In this document: piece after piece, positions 1-9,596 of the stretch
Layout: each line of letters starts with the position of its first letter
How positions within the stretch are numbered: the first letter of the stretch is position 1
Assembly (NCBI RefSeq): GCF_014647155.1
Contig: NZ_BMOQ01000004.1
Coordinates: 62,001 to 126,000, forward strand
DNA from: Halarchaeum nitratireducens
GTDB taxonomy: Archaea > Halobacteriota > Halobacteria > Halobacteriales > Halobacteriaceae
Direction: 5' to 3'
DNA length: 64,000 nt
Notes under the pieces: generated by a model
The model's database searches: none
The model's input: the letters and a program-made list of their open reading frames with translations, nothing else
What the model was told of the DNA's origin: nothing
Made by a program: the position numbers and the translations under genes

Positions 1-568
1 CGCCCTCGCGTCTCGCGGCGTCGAGTTGCGCCTCGATCTCGCTCGCCGCCTCGACGACCTTCATGCCGCGTCCGCCGCCACCCCCCTCGGCCTTGATGGC
101 GATCGGGTAGCCGTGGCGATCGCCGAACGCCCGGACCTCGTCGGGGTCCGTGACGGGCTCCGTGGTGCCGGGGACGATCGGGACGTCCGCGTCGTCCATC
201 ACCTCGCGCGCGCCGGTCTTCTCGCCGAGTCGGCGCATCGACTCGGACGATGGGCCGACCCACGTCACGCCGTCGGTGTCCTCGACGCGCGCCGCGAAGT
301 CGGCGTTCTCCGCGAGGAAGCCGTATCCCGGGTGGATCGCGTCGGCGCCCGACTCCTTCGCGGCCGCGACGATGGCCTCGCCGTCGAGGTACGACTCGGC
401 GGCGCGGGCCGGTCCGACGCGGTAGGCCTCGTCCGCGTACCGGACGTGGCCGGCGTGCTTGTCGGCCTCCGAGTAGACCGCGACCGTCTCGACACCGAGG
501 TCCGCGCACGCCCGCATCACGCGCACGGCTATCTCCCCCCGGTTCGCGACGAGCACCTTCTCGAACAT
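1..568 (-). CDS. pccA: Biotin carboxylase subunit of propionyl/acetyl-CoA carboxylase, partial (3' end outside window)
   Basis: This is the N-terminal 189 residues of the ATP-dependent biotin carboxylase subunit, which carboxylates enzyme-bound biotin for transfer by PccB. The start reads [20 protein letters not shown], the classic biotin carboxylase opening. Further on are [10 protein letters not shown] (about residue 74), VGPSSESM, and the glycine-rich ATP-grasp loop [12 protein letters not shown] near residue 163. The gene runs off the left edge, so the C-terminal biotinyl domain cannot be seen. A TATA-like GCTAACG about 28 nt upstream fits a leaderless start. pccB and pccX lie 1.5 kb away on the same strand, separated by an opposing permease gene. 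The family is certain; propionyl- versus acetyl-CoA preference is inferred from haloarchaeal PCC. Confidence 0.93.
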   Translation of the reverse strand, partial: MFEKVLVANRGEIAVRVMRACADLGVETVAVYSEADKHAGHVRYADEAYRVGPARAAESYLDGEAIVAAAKESGADAIHPGYGFLAENADFAARVEDTDGVTWVGPSSESMRRLGEKTGAREVMDDADVPIVPGTTEPVTDPDEVRAFGDRHGYPIAIKAEGGGGGRGMKVVEAASEIEAQLDAARREG

Positions 569-591
569 ACGACCACTTCCGACAGCGATCA

Positions 592-600
592 CGTTAGCGT
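592..600 (-). promoter_or_regulatory. TATA-like box of pccA
   Basis: On the minus strand the sequence GCTAACG is centred about 28 nt before the pccA ATG, the spacing expected for a leaderless haloarchaeal transcript. Confidence 0.45.
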
Positions 601-679
601 GTCGATTCGTGTTATCGACGATCGTCGGGACGGCGAGGCGACACCCCTATGTCCCCGAGGGCGCTCCCGGCGGAGGGAC

Positions 680-2068
680 ATGGCTCTCAGCGACCGACTC
701 GCCGACGCCTTCGACCTGGACGCGCACGACACCGACCTCCGCACCGAGGTCCTCGCCGGACTCACGACGTTCCTCACGATGTCCTACATCGTCGTCGTCA
801 ACCCGGCGATCCTCGTCGCCGCCATCGACACGGGCGCGGGAGAAGCCGCGACGATGCAGATGCTCGCCGTCGTCACCGCCCTCTCCGCCGGCGTCGCCAC
901 GCTCGTGATGGCGCTCTACGCGAACCGGCCGTTCGGGCTCGCGCCCGGGATGGGTCTCAACGCCTTCTTCGCGTTCACCGTCGTCGGCGCGATGGGTATC
1001 CCCTGGGAGACGGCGCTCGCCGCCATCGTCGTCGAGGGCGTGTTGTTCGTCCTCCTCACGCTCGTCGGCGCGCGCGAGTACGTCATCCGGCTCTTCCCCG
1101 AGCCCGTGAAGTTCGCCGTCGGCGCGGCGCTCGGGCTCTTCCTCGCCATCATCGGCCTCGAAAAGACCTTCATCGTCGTCGCTGACCCCTCCACGCTCCT
1201 CACGCTCGGACGCATCGCCGCCGATCCCGTGGCGCTCATCAGCGTCCTCGGGCTCTTTCTCACCTTCGGCCTCTACGTTCGCGGCGTCACGGGCAGCATC
1301 GTCGTCGGCGTCGCCGTGACGAGCCTCCTCGGGTGGGGCGCGGCCGCCCTCGGCGTCGTCAGCCCGCACGAGTCGGTCCCGCTCGCGCCGAGCCTCCCCG
1401 CGCCCACGTGGGACGTCTCGCCGCTCGTCGGCGCGTTCCTCCGCGGCCTCGCGGACGTCGACGCCCTCGCGTTCACGCTCGTCGTCCTCACCTTCTTCTT
1501 CGTCGACTTCCTCGAAACCGCGGGGACGCTCGTCGGCGTCGGACAGGCCGGCGGCTTCCTCGACGAGGACGGCGACCTCCCCGAGATGGAAAAGCCCCTG
1601 ATGGCGGACGCGATCGGCACGACGGTCGGCGGGATGCTCGGTACCTCGACCGTCACGACGTACGTCGAGTCTGCGACCGGCATCGAGGAGGGCGGCCGGA
1701 CGGGGCTGACCGCGCTCGTCGTCGCGCTCTGCTTCTTCGCCGCCGTCGCGTTCGTTCCGTTCGCCGCCGCGATCCCGCAGTACGCGAGCCACATCGCCCT
1801 CGTCGTCGTCGCCGTCCTCATGCTCGGCAACGTCGCCGAGGTCGACTGGCACGACCCGACGCACGCCGTCCCGGCCGGACTGACGGTCATCGTCATGCCC
1901 TTCACCTACTCCATCGCGTACGGAATCGCCGCCGGCGTCATCGCCTACCCCGTGATGAAGGCGTTCGCGGGCGAGCGCGGCGACGTCCACCGCGGTCAGT
2001 GGGCACTCGCCGTCCTCTTCGCCGGCTACTTCGCCCTCCGGACGGGCGGCGTGCTCGGAAGCGTGTGA
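680..2068 (+). CDS. NCS2 family (AzgA-like) purine/pyrimidine permease
   Basis: A 462-residue polytopic membrane protein of the nucleobase/cation symporter-2 superfamily, AzgA branch, which imports adenine, guanine or hypoxanthine with protons or Na+. The diagnostic stretch GLAPGMGLNAFFAF lies near residue 95, and LTFFFVDFLETAGTLVGVGQ near 270 carries the acidic substrate-site region. About twelve to fourteen hydrophobic segments follow. The ATG at 680 was chosen because a purine-rich GCGGAGGGAC precedes it and homologues begin with a similar RLADAFDLDAHDTDLRTE segment; the open frame continues upstream but is low-quality. The gene is divergent from pccA and convergent with pccX (4-nt gap), so it splits the carboxylase cluster. 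The exact nucleobase cannot be told from sequence. Confidence 0.9.
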   Translation: MALSDRLADAFDLDAHDTDLRTEVLAGLTTFLTMSYIVVVNPAILVAAIDTGAGEAATMQMLAVVTALSAGVATLVMALYANRPFGLAPGMGLNAFFAFTVVGAMGIPWETALAAIVVEGVLFVLLTLVGAREYVIRLFPEPVKFAVGAALGLFLAIIGLEKTFIVVADPSTLLTLGRIAADPVALISVLGLFLTFGLYVRGVTGSIVVGVAVTSLLGWGAAALGVVSPHESVPLAPSLPAPTWDVSPLVGAFLRGLADVDALAFTLVVLTFFFVDFLETAGTLVGVGQAGGFLDEDGDLPEMEKPLMADAIGTTVGGMLGTSTVTTYVESATGIEEGGRTGLTALVVALCFFAAVAFVPFAAAIPQYASHIALVVVAVLMLGNVAEVDWHDPTHAVPAGLTVIVMPFTYSIAYGIAAGVIAYPVMKAFAGERGDVHRGQWALAVLFAGYFALRTGGVLGSV

Positions 2069-2072
2069 CCCC

Positions 2073-2345
2073 TCAGAAGCGGTCCGCGCGCCCCGCCGCG
2101 CTCCACGCGTCCGTGGGCGCGCCGTCCGGCACCCGCCCGCCGCGGCCGTCCGCGCCCGTCGCCGCCAACCGCCCGGCGAAGCGCCACTTCGCGCCGTCCC
2201 ACGTTTCGTTCTCCCCGTCGTCGCTCGCCGCCGCGGCGGCCGCGAGCGCCGCGCGTTCCCCGTCGAGATACGCGCTCACGGCCGCGATCGCCGCGGCCGC
2301 CTCCGCGTCGCTCGCCGCCGGCGGTGCCTCGACGGTCGCGTTCAT
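2073..2345 (-). CDS. pccX: Small acyl-CoA carboxylase subunit (PccX-like)
   Basis: A 90-residue acidic, alanine-rich protein whose ATG overlaps the pccB stop codon (ATGA), so the two are translationally coupled. The C-terminal half contains [14 protein letters not shown], resembling the conserved Trp-Arg tail of actinobacterial carboxylase epsilon subunits. In Haloferax mediterranei a small third subunit, PccX, is needed for propionyl-CoA carboxylase activity. Position and size here match, so that role is inferred; the sequence alone is too short and biased to prove it. Confidence 0.7.
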   Translation of the reverse strand: MNATVEAPPAASDAEAAAAIAAVSAYLDGERAALAAAAAASDDGENETWDGAKWRFAGRLAATGADGRGGRVPDGAPTDAWSAAGRADRF

Positions 2346-3892
2346 AGCGGGATGTTGCCGTGTTTCTTGTCCGGGCCGTCCTCGCGCTTCGTCGCGAGCA
2401 TTTCGAGGTCGCTGATGAGGCGCACGCGGGTCTCCGCGGGCTCGATGACGTCGTCGAGGAACCCCCGGTCGGCGGCCGTGTAGGGGTTGGCGAACTCCTC
2501 TCTGTACTCCTCGACGAGCGCGTCGCGGAGCTCGTCCGGGTCGTCGGCTTCCGCGAGCTCCGAGCGATAGAGGACGTTGACGGCGCCTCGCGGGCCCATC
2601 ACGGCGATTTCGGCCGTGGGCCACGCGTAGTTGACGTCCGCGCCGAGGTGCTTCGACGCCATCACGTCGTACGCGCCGCCGTAGGCCTTGCGCGTGATGA
2701 CGGTCAGCAGGGGCACCGAGGCCTCGCTGTACGCGTAGAGGAGCTTCGCGCCGTGGCGGATGATCCCTTCGTGCTCCTGATCGGTCCCGGGCAGGAACCC
2801 CGGGACGTCCACGAACGAGACGACGGGGACGTTGAAGGAGTCGCAAAAGCGCACGAACCGACTCGCCTTCTCGGAGGCGTCGATGTCGAGCGTCCCCGCG
2901 TTCACGCGCGGTTGGTTCGCCACGATCCCCACGGAGCGCCCGTCGAGGCGCGCGAATCCCACGACGAGGTTCTTCGCGTAGTCGGGTTGGACCTCGAAGA
3001 ACGACCCCTCGTCCATCACCTCGTCGACGACGTCCGTCGCGTCGTACGGCTTGCGCGGTTCGTCCGGAACGATGTCTTCGAGGGCCTCGGGGCGCCGCTC
3101 CGGGTCGTCCCACGGATCCACCCGTGGCGGGTCCTCGACGTTGTTCTGCGGGAGGTAGGAGAGCAGTCGCTTGATGTTATCGAGGGCGGACTCCTCCGTC
3201 TCCTCGGCGAAGTGCGCGACGCCGGACGTCGCGGTGTGGGTCGTCGCGCCGCCGAGCTCGTCGAAACCGACCTCCTCGCCCGTGACGGTCTCGATGACGT
3301 CCGGGCCGGTGATGAACATGTGACTCGTCTCCTTCACCATGAAGACGAAGTCCGTGAGCGCCGGCGAGTAGACCGCGCCGCCCGCACAGGGTCCCATGAT
3401 CGCCGAGATCTGGGGGACGACGCCGCTCGCCTCCTGGTTCTTGCGGAAGATCTCCCCCACGCCGCCGAGGGACTCGACGCCCTCCTGGATGCGCGCGCCG
3501 GCGGAGTCGTTGAGGCCGACGACGGGCGCGCCGACCTCCATCGCTTTATCCATGACCTTACAGACCTTCTCGCAGAACACCTCGCCGAGCGACCCGCCGT
3601 AGGCCGTGAAGTCGTGGGCGAAGACGAACGTCTTCCGCCCGTTCACCTCGCCGTAGCCGGTGACGACGCCGTCTCCGGGGAGTTTGTTCTCCTCCATCCC
3701 GAAGTTGTGCGAGCGGTGCGTCCGCAGCGCGTCGAACTCCCGGAAGGTCCCGTCGTCGAGGAAGTAGTCGATGCGTTCGCGCGCCGTCATCTTGCCCTTC
3801 TCGTGTTGGGACTCGATGCGGGATTCGCCGCCGCCCTTCTCGGCGCGGCGTTTGCGCTCGCGCAACTCCTCGATGCGCTCGTCCATCGTCAT
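2342..3892 (-). CDS. pccB: Propionyl-CoA carboxylase carboxyltransferase (beta) subunit
   Basis: A 516-residue carboxyltransferase that moves the carboxyl group from biotin to propionyl-CoA or acetyl-CoA. The N-terminal half has the acyl-CoA site, with the oxyanion-hole glycines in [19 protein letters not shown] and [17 protein letters not shown]. The C-terminal half has the biotin site, [19 protein letters not shown] and [12 protein letters not shown]. Length is normal for the family (about 510-530). A second in-frame ATG two codons in, at 3886, is an equally good start. It is followed by pccX with a 4-nt overlap. It supplies methylmalonyl-CoA for propionate assimilation or malonyl-CoA; which substrate dominates is inference. 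Confidence 0.93.
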   Translation of the reverse strand: MTMDERIEELRERKRRAEKGGGESRIESQHEKGKMTARERIDYFLDDGTFREFDALRTHRSHNFGMEENKLPGDGVVTGYGEVNGRKTFVFAHDFTAYGGSLGEVFCEKVCKVMDKAMEVGAPVVGLNDSAGARIQEGVESLGGVGEIFRKNQEASGVVPQISAIMGPCAGGAVYSPALTDFVFMVKETSHMFITGPDVIETVTGEEVGFDELGGATTHTATSGVAHFAEETEESALDNIKRLLSYLPQNNVEDPPRVDPWDDPERRPEALEDIVPDEPRKPYDATDVVDEVMDEGSFFEVQPDYAKNLVVGFARLDGRSVGIVANQPRVNAGTLDIDASEKASRFVRFCDSFNVPVVSFVDVPGFLPGTDQEHEGIIRHGAKLLYAYSEASVPLLTVITRKAYGGAYDVMASKHLGADVNYAWPTAEIAVMGPRGAVNVLYRSELAEADDPDELRDALVEEYREEFANPYTAADRGFLDDVIEPAETRVRLISDLEMLATKREDGPDKKHGNIPL

Positions 3893-3949
3893 CTGTTGAA
3901 TCCCGTTTCACCGGTCGTCGTCAAAAGGTCACCGACACCGACCGCCGGG

Positions 3950-5389
3950 TCAGAAGACGGAGTCGGGGCGTCGGAGACCGAGGACGGCGATCACCGTCAG
4001 GACGACCGCGGCGGCGAGCACGGCCGTCGAGGACGCGACGGTGACGCCGAGCACGGAGAGGGGGGCCGCGGAGACGCCGAGCGTGCTGAGCAGCCGGCTG
4101 ATGACGGTGAACAGCAGGAAGATCGGGATCGGGACGCCGACGAAGAGGAGCCACGGCGACCCGAGGGCGCGCCCGAGGGGGCCCGCGCCGGCTTCGTACT
4201 CCGACAGCGCGTTCTTCCCGAGCACCCACCCGACGAAGAGGAGGAAGCCCGCGAGGCCCGTGGGCATTAGGAGGTTCACGAGCGTGTCCGCGAAGAGGCT
4301 GAAGACGCTCGCGTCGAGCGCGCAGACCGCGGCGCCGACGGCGACGACGCCGGCCATGACGCCGGTCGCCCGCCCGCGCGAGAAGTCGCGTTCGTCGACG
4401 AGGTAGGCGACGGGGATCTCGAGCATGCTGATCGAGGAGGAGAGCGCCGCGAGGAGGACGACCGCGAAGAAGACGACGCCGAGGACGCGCCCGAAGAGGC
4501 CGAGCGTCGAGAACGCGCTCGCCACCGAGACGAAGATCGCGCCGGGACCGCCGCTCCCGACATCGAGCCCGAAGCTGAACAGCAGCGGGAAGACGAGCAG
4601 GCCTGCGAGGACGCCGACCGCCGTGTTGAGGACGGCGATGGTCGTGGCGTCGAAGGGGAGCGAGCGCTCCTCGCCGAGGTAGGAGGCGTACGTGATCATC
4701 GTCCCCGTCCCGACGGAGAGCGTGAACATCGCCTGTCCGACGGCCGCGGGGAGGATGTCGAGGAAGTGCGTTCGGAGGTACGCGAGGTCGGGCGAGAGGA
4801 AGAACGTCAGCCCGTCCATCGAGCCGGGGCGCGTGAACGTCCACGCGATGAGCGCGATGAGGAAGACGACGATGGCGGGCATCATCAGCTTCGTCGCGCG
4901 CTCGATGCCGCGCTCGACGCCGCCGTAGACGATGACCGCCGTCGCGGCGAGGAAGAGCAGCGCGAAGCCGAAGGCCGGCAGCCCGTAGTTCACGGAGCCG
5001 AAGTAGGCGCCGGGGTCGGCGAAGTAGCCGCCCGTGATCGAGGCGGCGGTGTAGCGGACGAACCAGCCGCCCACGACGGTGTAAAACGAGACCAAGAGAA
5101 CGGTCGTACAGACCGCGAGCAATCCGAACGCCCCCCAGAGGCGCGAGCCACCGGAGAGCGAGCGGAGCGCGCCGACCGGGTTGCGTTTCGATCGGCGCCC
5201 GATGACGAATGCCCCGAGGAGTCCGGGGACGCCGACCAGCACGATGATACAGAGATAGAGGAGGAGGAACGCGCTACCGCCGTTGTTCGCGGTCATCCAC
5301 GGGAATCGCCAGACGTTCCCGAGGCCGACCGCCGAACCGACCGCGGCGAGGATGAACCCCACCTGTGTCTTCCACGTCTCTCGTGTCAT
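3950..5389 (-). CDS. Neurotransmitter:sodium symporter (NSS/SNF) family transporter
   Basis: A 479-residue LeuT-fold secondary transporter, predicted to take up an amino acid or similar solute with Na+. TM1 contains the Na+/substrate signature AAVGSAVGLGNVWRFPW near residue 14, and TM8 carries ALSSSISMLE. About twelve hydrophobic segments are visible, so the full family complement is present. The start at 5389 (MTRETWKTQVG) was preferred over one nine codons upstream because the paralogue next door begins MAQRETWTSRVG. It lies 107 nt downstream of that paralogue and may be a tandem duplication that has diverged. The substrate is unknown; bacterial relatives carry Leu, Trp or Tyr. Confidence 0.9.
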   Translation of the reverse strand: MTRETWKTQVGFILAAVGSAVGLGNVWRFPWMTANNGGSAFLLLYLCIIVLVGVPGLLGAFVIGRRSKRNPVGALRSLSGGSRLWGAFGLLAVCTTVLLVSFYTVVGGWFVRYTAASITGGYFADPGAYFGSVNYGLPAFGFALLFLAATAVIVYGGVERGIERATKLMMPAIVVFLIALIAWTFTRPGSMDGLTFFLSPDLAYLRTHFLDILPAAVGQAMFTLSVGTGTMITYASYLGEERSLPFDATTIAVLNTAVGVLAGLLVFPLLFSFGLDVGSGGPGAIFVSVASAFSTLGLFGRVLGVVFFAVVLLAALSSSISMLEIPVAYLVDERDFSRGRATGVMAGVVAVGAAVCALDASVFSLFADTLVNLLMPTGLAGFLLFVGWVLGKNALSEYEAGAGPLGRALGSPWLLFVGVPIPIFLLFTVISRLLSTLGVSAAPLSVLGVTVASSTAVLAAAVVLTVIAVLGLRRPDSVF

Positions 5390-5495
5390 GGGACGCCGTA
5401 GCGTGCAGGTGCTCAAGAGGGTTTCGTATAGCTACGCGCCCGGCGGCTCGACGAAAACGGACGAACACCGGCGCTCGGTGCGCCGCGGTGTCCCC

Positions 5496-6824
5496 TCAGA
5501 AGTACGCGCCGGTCACGATACCGCTGTAGAAGTTCGTCACGCCGAGGTAGAGCGTGTAGGCGACGACGATGGGGATGACGACGCGCACCCACCAGAGCCA
5601 GAGCGTCGTCGCGCCCTCCCCGAGCGTGGTGCCGCGTCCGAGCTCGTCGACGGACTCGCGGTTGGCGACCCACCCGGCGAAGAGCGCGATGAACAGCACC
5701 GCGACCGGGAGGAGGATGTTGAATACGAAGTCGTTGAACAGCCCGACGTAGCCGTAGGCGGGCGCGATGCCGATGACGAAGCTGACGACGCCGACGCCGA
5801 CGGCGACCTTCGGGCGGTCGACCCCGTAGCGATCGACGACGTACGACGACGGCGCTTCGAGCAGGCTGATCGAGGAGGAGAGCGCCGCGAACAGCAGGAC
5901 GATGAAGAAGACGAGACCGATGATCTGGCCGGCGGGGAGCTGGCCGAACGCGCCGGCGAGGGCGACGAAGGCGGTGCCGGCACCGCCGGAGGCGCCGCCG
6001 ACGCCGCTCGTCGCGGCGAGGATCGGGAAGACGGCGAAGCCGGCGAGCAGCGCGACGACCGTGTTGAGCACGACGATGATCGCGCTGTCGGCGGGGAGAC
6101 TGTCGTCACGGCCGAGGTAGGAGGCGTACGCGATCATCACGCCGAACCCGAGCGAGAGGGTGAAGAACGCCTGTCCCATCGCGGAGGGAACGATCGAGGT
6201 GAAGTTGTTGGCGATGACGCCGAAGTCCGGCGAGAGGTAGTACGCGTACCCGGCGGCGGAGCCGGAGAGCGTCGACGCCCACGCGGCGAGGCCGACGAGC
6301 AGGACGAGGATCGCGGGGATCATGAACTTGGTCGCCCGCTCGATCCCGTCCGCGACGCCGCCCGCGACGATGGCGATCGTGATCGCCATGAAGACGGCGT
6401 GTGCGCCGATAGCCACCGTTCCCGAGGAGACGGAGCCGAAGAAGGTGCCGGCCTGTCCGAGGTAGCCGCCGGTGACGCTCCCGACGATGTAGCTGATCAC
6501 CCAGCCGCCGACGACGCTGTAGAACGAGAGCGTAATGAACGACGCGACGACGCCGATCGCGCCGGCGAACGTCCAGTTACCGTACCCCAACTCCGAGAAG
6601 GCCGAGACCGCGTTCTGTTTCGAGCGACGCCCGATGACGAACTCGATGAGCATCGTCGGGAAGCCGATGAGGAAGACCGCGAGCAGGTAGACGACGAGGA
6701 ACGCCGCCCCGCCGTTCGATGCGGTCTGGAACGGGAACGACCAGATGTTGCCCAGCCCGACCGCGCTACCCACCGCGGCGAAGATGAACCCGACGCGTGA
6801 CGTCCACGTCTCTCGTTGTGCCAT
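5496..6824 (-). CDS. Neurotransmitter:sodium symporter (NSS/SNF) family transporter
   Basis: A 442-residue paralogue of the following NSS gene and probably the first gene of the pair. It has the TM1 signature AAVGSAVGLGNIWSFPF near residue 16 and the TM8 motif ALSSSISLLE. It is about 37 residues shorter than its neighbour, mainly at the C-terminus, consistent with eleven rather than twelve membrane segments. On the minus strand a TATA-like TTAATAAG lies about 30 nt before the ATG. Two adjacent NSS copies of different length are common in prokaryotes and often differ in substrate. Substrate cannot be assigned. Confidence 0.9.
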   Translation of the reverse strand: MAQRETWTSRVGFIFAAVGSAVGLGNIWSFPFQTASNGGAAFLVVYLLAVFLIGFPTMLIEFVIGRRSKQNAVSAFSELGYGNWTFAGAIGVVASFITLSFYSVVGGWVISYIVGSVTGGYLGQAGTFFGSVSSGTVAIGAHAVFMAITIAIVAGGVADGIERATKFMIPAILVLLVGLAAWASTLSGSAAGYAYYLSPDFGVIANNFTSIVPSAMGQAFFTLSLGFGVMIAYASYLGRDDSLPADSAIIVVLNTVVALLAGFAVFPILAATSGVGGASGGAGTAFVALAGAFGQLPAGQIIGLVFFIVLLFAALSSSISLLEAPSSYVVDRYGVDRPKVAVGVGVVSFVIGIAPAYGYVGLFNDFVFNILLPVAVLFIALFAGWVANRESVDELGRGTTLGEGATTLWLWWVRVVIPIVVAYTLYLGVTNFYSGIVTGAYF

Positions 6825-6848
6825 GTCTACTCACGTGATGATGCGGGG

Positions 6849-6861
6849 GACTTATTAAGGG
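6849..6861 (-). promoter_or_regulatory. TATA-like box for the NSS transporter pair
   Basis: The minus-strand CCTTAATAAG is an AT-rich island in GC-rich surroundings, centred about 30 nt before the ATG at 6824; no Shine-Dalgarno is visible. Confidence 0.5.
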
Positions 6862-6888
6862 TACGCTTCCGCGGACCTTAGCGCCGGC

Positions 6889-7848
6889 TCAGGGCTCCAC
6901 GACGAGCTTGCCGAAGAAGGAGTCCTCGACGACGGCGCGGTGCGCGTCGGCGGCCTCGTCGAGACCGTAGGTGCGCTCGATCTCGGGCGCGAGGCGACCG
7001 TCCGCGAGCAGTCCGGCGAGCCGGTCGAGCACGGCGCCGATGTCGGGCGTGTTGTACATGCTCATCAGCGAGACGGTGAGCTCCTTCGCGCGTGCGCTCG
7101 GAACGTCGGGGATCGTCGCCGCGGGTTCGGTGTCGCCGAGCCCGACGACGCGTGCGCCGTGGGCCGCGACGTCCGCGTCGAGGCCGACGTAGTCGTTCAG
7201 CCGGTGGTCGACGATCACGTCGGGCGCGCCCGCCTCGGTGACGGCCGCGGCGAGGTCGTCGCGGCCGTAGTCGAGGACGGCGTCCGCGCCCAGCGTCCGT
7301 AGGCGGTCGTGGTACGCGTCGCTCGCGGTCGTCGTGACCGTCGCGCCCGCCGCGTCCGCGATCTGGACGGCCGCGTGGCCGACGCCGCCCGACCCGCCGT
7401 GGATCAGGCATGTCTCCGCGGGCTCGACGTCGGCGTGATCGACGAGCGCGCGCCACGCGGTGACGCCGACGACGGCGATCGCCGCGCCCTCCGCGAACGA
7501 GACGCCGTCGGGCAGCGCGGCGAGGTCCCCCGCGGGAACCGTGGCGTACTCGGCGTACGACCCGCGGCCGCTCGCGCCGATCCCCGTCCCGAAGACGCGA
7601 TCGCCCGCCCGCCACGCGCCGACGCCCGGACCGACGGCGTCGACGACGCCCGCGACGTCGTCGCCCGGGATCGCGGGCAGACCGGGGAGCTCGTAGTCGC
7701 CCGCCCGATAGTAGGTGTCGACGGGGTTGACGGCCGCGGCCGCGACGTCGATCCGGACCTCGCCGTGGCCGGGTTCGGGCGTCGGGACGTCCTCGTCGAC
7801 CTGCAGTACCTCCGGGCCGCCGGTCTCGTGGTAGCGGACAGCGCGCAT
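6889..7848 (-). CDS. MDR-superfamily NADPH:quinone reductase-type oxidoreductase
   Basis: A 319-residue zinc-independent medium-chain dehydrogenase/reductase of the quinone oxidoreductase (zeta-crystallin) type. The N-terminal GroES-like domain begins MRAVRYHETGGPEVLQVDE, followed by AAAVNPVDTYYRAGDY and the PAIPGDDVAGVVDAVG segment. The Rossmann dinucleotide loop is LIHGGSGGVGHAAVQIADA near residue 150. Structural and catalytic zinc cysteines of alcohol dehydrogenases are absent, which supports the quinone/enone reductase class. The cofactor is presumably NADPH. It lies 40 nt before the NSS promoter region on the same strand but with its own upstream gap. The physiological substrate is unknown. 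Confidence 0.88.
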   Translation of the reverse strand: MRAVRYHETGGPEVLQVDEDVPTPEPGHGEVRIDVAAAAVNPVDTYYRAGDYELPGLPAIPGDDVAGVVDAVGPGVGAWRAGDRVFGTGIGASGRGSYAEYATVPAGDLAALPDGVSFAEGAAIAVVGVTAWRALVDHADVEPAETCLIHGGSGGVGHAAVQIADAAGATVTTTASDAYHDRLRTLGADAVLDYGRDDLAAAVTEAGAPDVIVDHRLNDYVGLDADVAAHGARVVGLGDTEPAATIPDVPSARAKELTVSLMSMYNTPDIGAVLDRLAGLLADGRLAPEIERTYGLDEAADAHRAVVEDSFFGKLVVEP

Positions 7849-7929
7849 ACGGCCCCTATCGGCGGGGCGGCGAATAAGTGTGATCGATGGCGCGGCGGTC
7901 GGGAACCGATCCCTCGCGGTCGCTCGGCC

Positions 7930-8322
7930 TCACACGGGGGCGCCGCCCGGCGCCCCGTCCCACGCTTCGAGCGCCATCGCGGCCATGGCGGCGGTGAGCA
8001 GGACCCCCCAGACGAACGCGAGCATGCCGAGTCGCGGGAGGCCGAGCGCCGCCTGCACGACGAGCGTCGCGGGAAGGAGCCACTGGCCGATGACGAACCA
8101 CCAGACGGCGACGCTCCGGCGCGTCCCGCTTGTGCCGTAGTGATCGACCGCGAGACCCGTGACGACGGCGAGGATTCCGAGGACGCCGAAGTGGGCGTGC
8201 GCGCCGACCAGTTGTCCCCAGTACGGCGGCACGCCGACGACGTGTCCCGCGACGTTTCCGATCCCCCAGAGCATCTGTACGGTCAGCCCCACGAATCCGG
8301 ACGCCATGAGAACTCTCGGCAT
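7930..8322 (-). CDS. Small haloarchaeal membrane protein, function unknown
   Basis: A 130-residue protein with about four hydrophobic segments. The motif VGAHAHFGVLGILAV near residue 42 contains a HAH pair in a membrane context, reminiscent of haem- or quinone-linked membrane proteins, but no family was recognised. The start at 8322 (MPRVLMASGF) was chosen because a TATA-like AAAGATACATG sits about 30 nt upstream, giving a leaderless transcript. The open frame extends 27 codons further to 8403, but that stretch is basic and overlaps the promoter. It is divergent from sucC. Confidence 0.65.
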   Translation of the reverse strand: MPRVLMASGFVGLTVQMLWGIGNVAGHVVGVPPYWGQLVGAHAHFGVLGILAVVTGLAVDHYGTSGTRRSVAVWWFVIGQWLLPATLVVQAALGLPRLGMLAFVWGVLLTAAMAAMALEAWDGAPGGAPV

Positions 8323-8345
8323 CGCGCGACAGTAGACGGATCGTA

Positions 8346-8358
8346 TCATGTATCTTTT
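8346..8358 (-). promoter_or_regulatory. TATA-like box for the small membrane protein at 8322
   Basis: Minus-strand AAAAGATACATG is centred about 29 nt before the ATG at 8322 and decides that start over in-frame codons further upstream. Confidence 0.45.
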
Positions 8359-8453
8359 GTGCCGGGTGCGTCGCTCGACGGGCGGTGTGTGGCGCTCAGT
8401 CACGTTCCGATACTACTAACTCACCATCTCGGGAACCTACGGACGAGTTACAC

Positions 8454-9596
8454 ATGAGGCTGCACGAGTACCAGGCGAAGGACGTCTTCGCCGACGCGGG
8501 TGTCCCGACGCCCCCGTCCGCGCTCGCGACGACGGTCGACGAGGCCGTCGAGCACGCGGAGGAGATCGGGTATCCGGTGGCGGTGAAGGCACAGGTCCAC
8601 GTCGGCGGACGTGGGAAGGCCGGCGGCATCAAGCTCGTCGAGAACGCCGAGGAGGCCCGCGAGGCCGCCGACGCGATCCTTGGCATGGACCTCAAGGGCT
8701 ACCACGTCGACAAGGTCCTCGTTGAGGGGGCGGTCGACTTCAAGAACGAGCTCTACGTCGGGATCACGATGGATCGCGGCGAGGGCAAGCCCGTCGCCAT
8801 GGTATCCACGCAGGGCGGCGTGAACATCGAGGAGGTGGCCGCGGAGAACCCCGAGGCCATCGCCCGCGAGCACATCGACCCCGCGTTCGGGATGCACCCC
8901 TATCAGGCCCGGAAGGCCGTCTACGACGCGGGCGTCCCGAAGGCGGTCGCACGCGACGTCGCGAGCGTCCTCACGACGCTCTACGACCTCTGGGAGAACA
9001 ACGACGCGAGCGACGCCGAGATCAACCCCCTGATGATCACGGAGGACGACGAGGTCATCGCGGCCGACGCCGTCCTCAACGTCGACGACGACGCGCTCTT
9101 CCGTCACCCCGACCTCGCCGAGATGGAGGACGAGGCCGCGGAGGACGCCCTCGAAGCCAAGGCCAACGAGTACGGCTTCGACTACGTCCGCTTGGACGGG
9201 AACGTCGGCATCATCGGCAACGGCGCCGGCCTCGTCATGACGACGCTCGACCTCGTCGACTACTACGGCGGGAAGCCCGCGAACTTCCTCGACATCGGCG
9301 GCGGCGCGAAGGCCGAGCGCGTCGTGAACGCCCTCGACATGGTGTTCAGCGACGACAACGTCGACGCGGTCGTCTTCAACATCTTTGGCGGCATCACGCG
9401 TGGCGACGAGGTCGCCAAGGGCATCAACGAGGCCCTCGGCCAGTTCGACGAGATCCCGAAACCGGTCGTCGTCCGACTCGCCGGAACGAACGCCGAAGAG
9501 GGCCGTGAGATCCTCAACGACGAGCTCGTCACGGTCGAAGAGACGCTCGAAGGGGCGGTCCAGCGGACCGTCGAATACGCGGAGGACGAACAATGA
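8454..9596 (+). CDS. sucC: Succinyl-CoA synthetase (ADP-forming) beta subunit
   Basis: The 380-residue ATP-grasp subunit of succinate-CoA ligase, which interconverts succinyl-CoA and succinate in the TCA cycle with substrate-level phosphorylation. The N-terminus [20 protein letters not shown] is the standard opening, followed by the grasp motif [16 protein letters not shown] near residue 45 and the C-terminal [16 protein letters not shown] near residue 308. The start at 8454 gives the usual length; the frame extends 23 codons upstream without support. The stop overlaps the sucD start (ATGA), so the subunits are translationally coupled. Confidence 0.97.
   Translation: MRLHEYQAKDVFADAGVPTPPSALATTVDEAVEHAEEIGYPVAVKAQVHVGGRGKAGGIKLVENAEEAREAADAILGMDLKGYHVDKVLVEGAVDFKNELYVGITMDRGEGKPVAMVSTQGGVNIEEVAAENPEAIAREHIDPAFGMHPYQARKAVYDAGVPKAVARDVASVLTTLYDLWENNDASDAEINPLMITEDDEVIAADAVLNVDDDALFRHPDLAEMEDEAAEDALEAKANEYGFDYVRLDGNVGIIGNGAGLVMTTLDLVDYYGGKPANFLDIGGGAKAERVVNALDMVFSDDNVDAVVFNIFGGITRGDEVAKGINEALGQFDEIPKPVVVRLAGTNAEEGREILNDELVTVEETLEGAVQRTVEYAEDEQ

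Noticed and set aside
647-1990. Minus-strand frame of 447 codons opposite the permease
   Set aside because: Extremely charged low-complexity product, exactly antisense to a conserved transporter.
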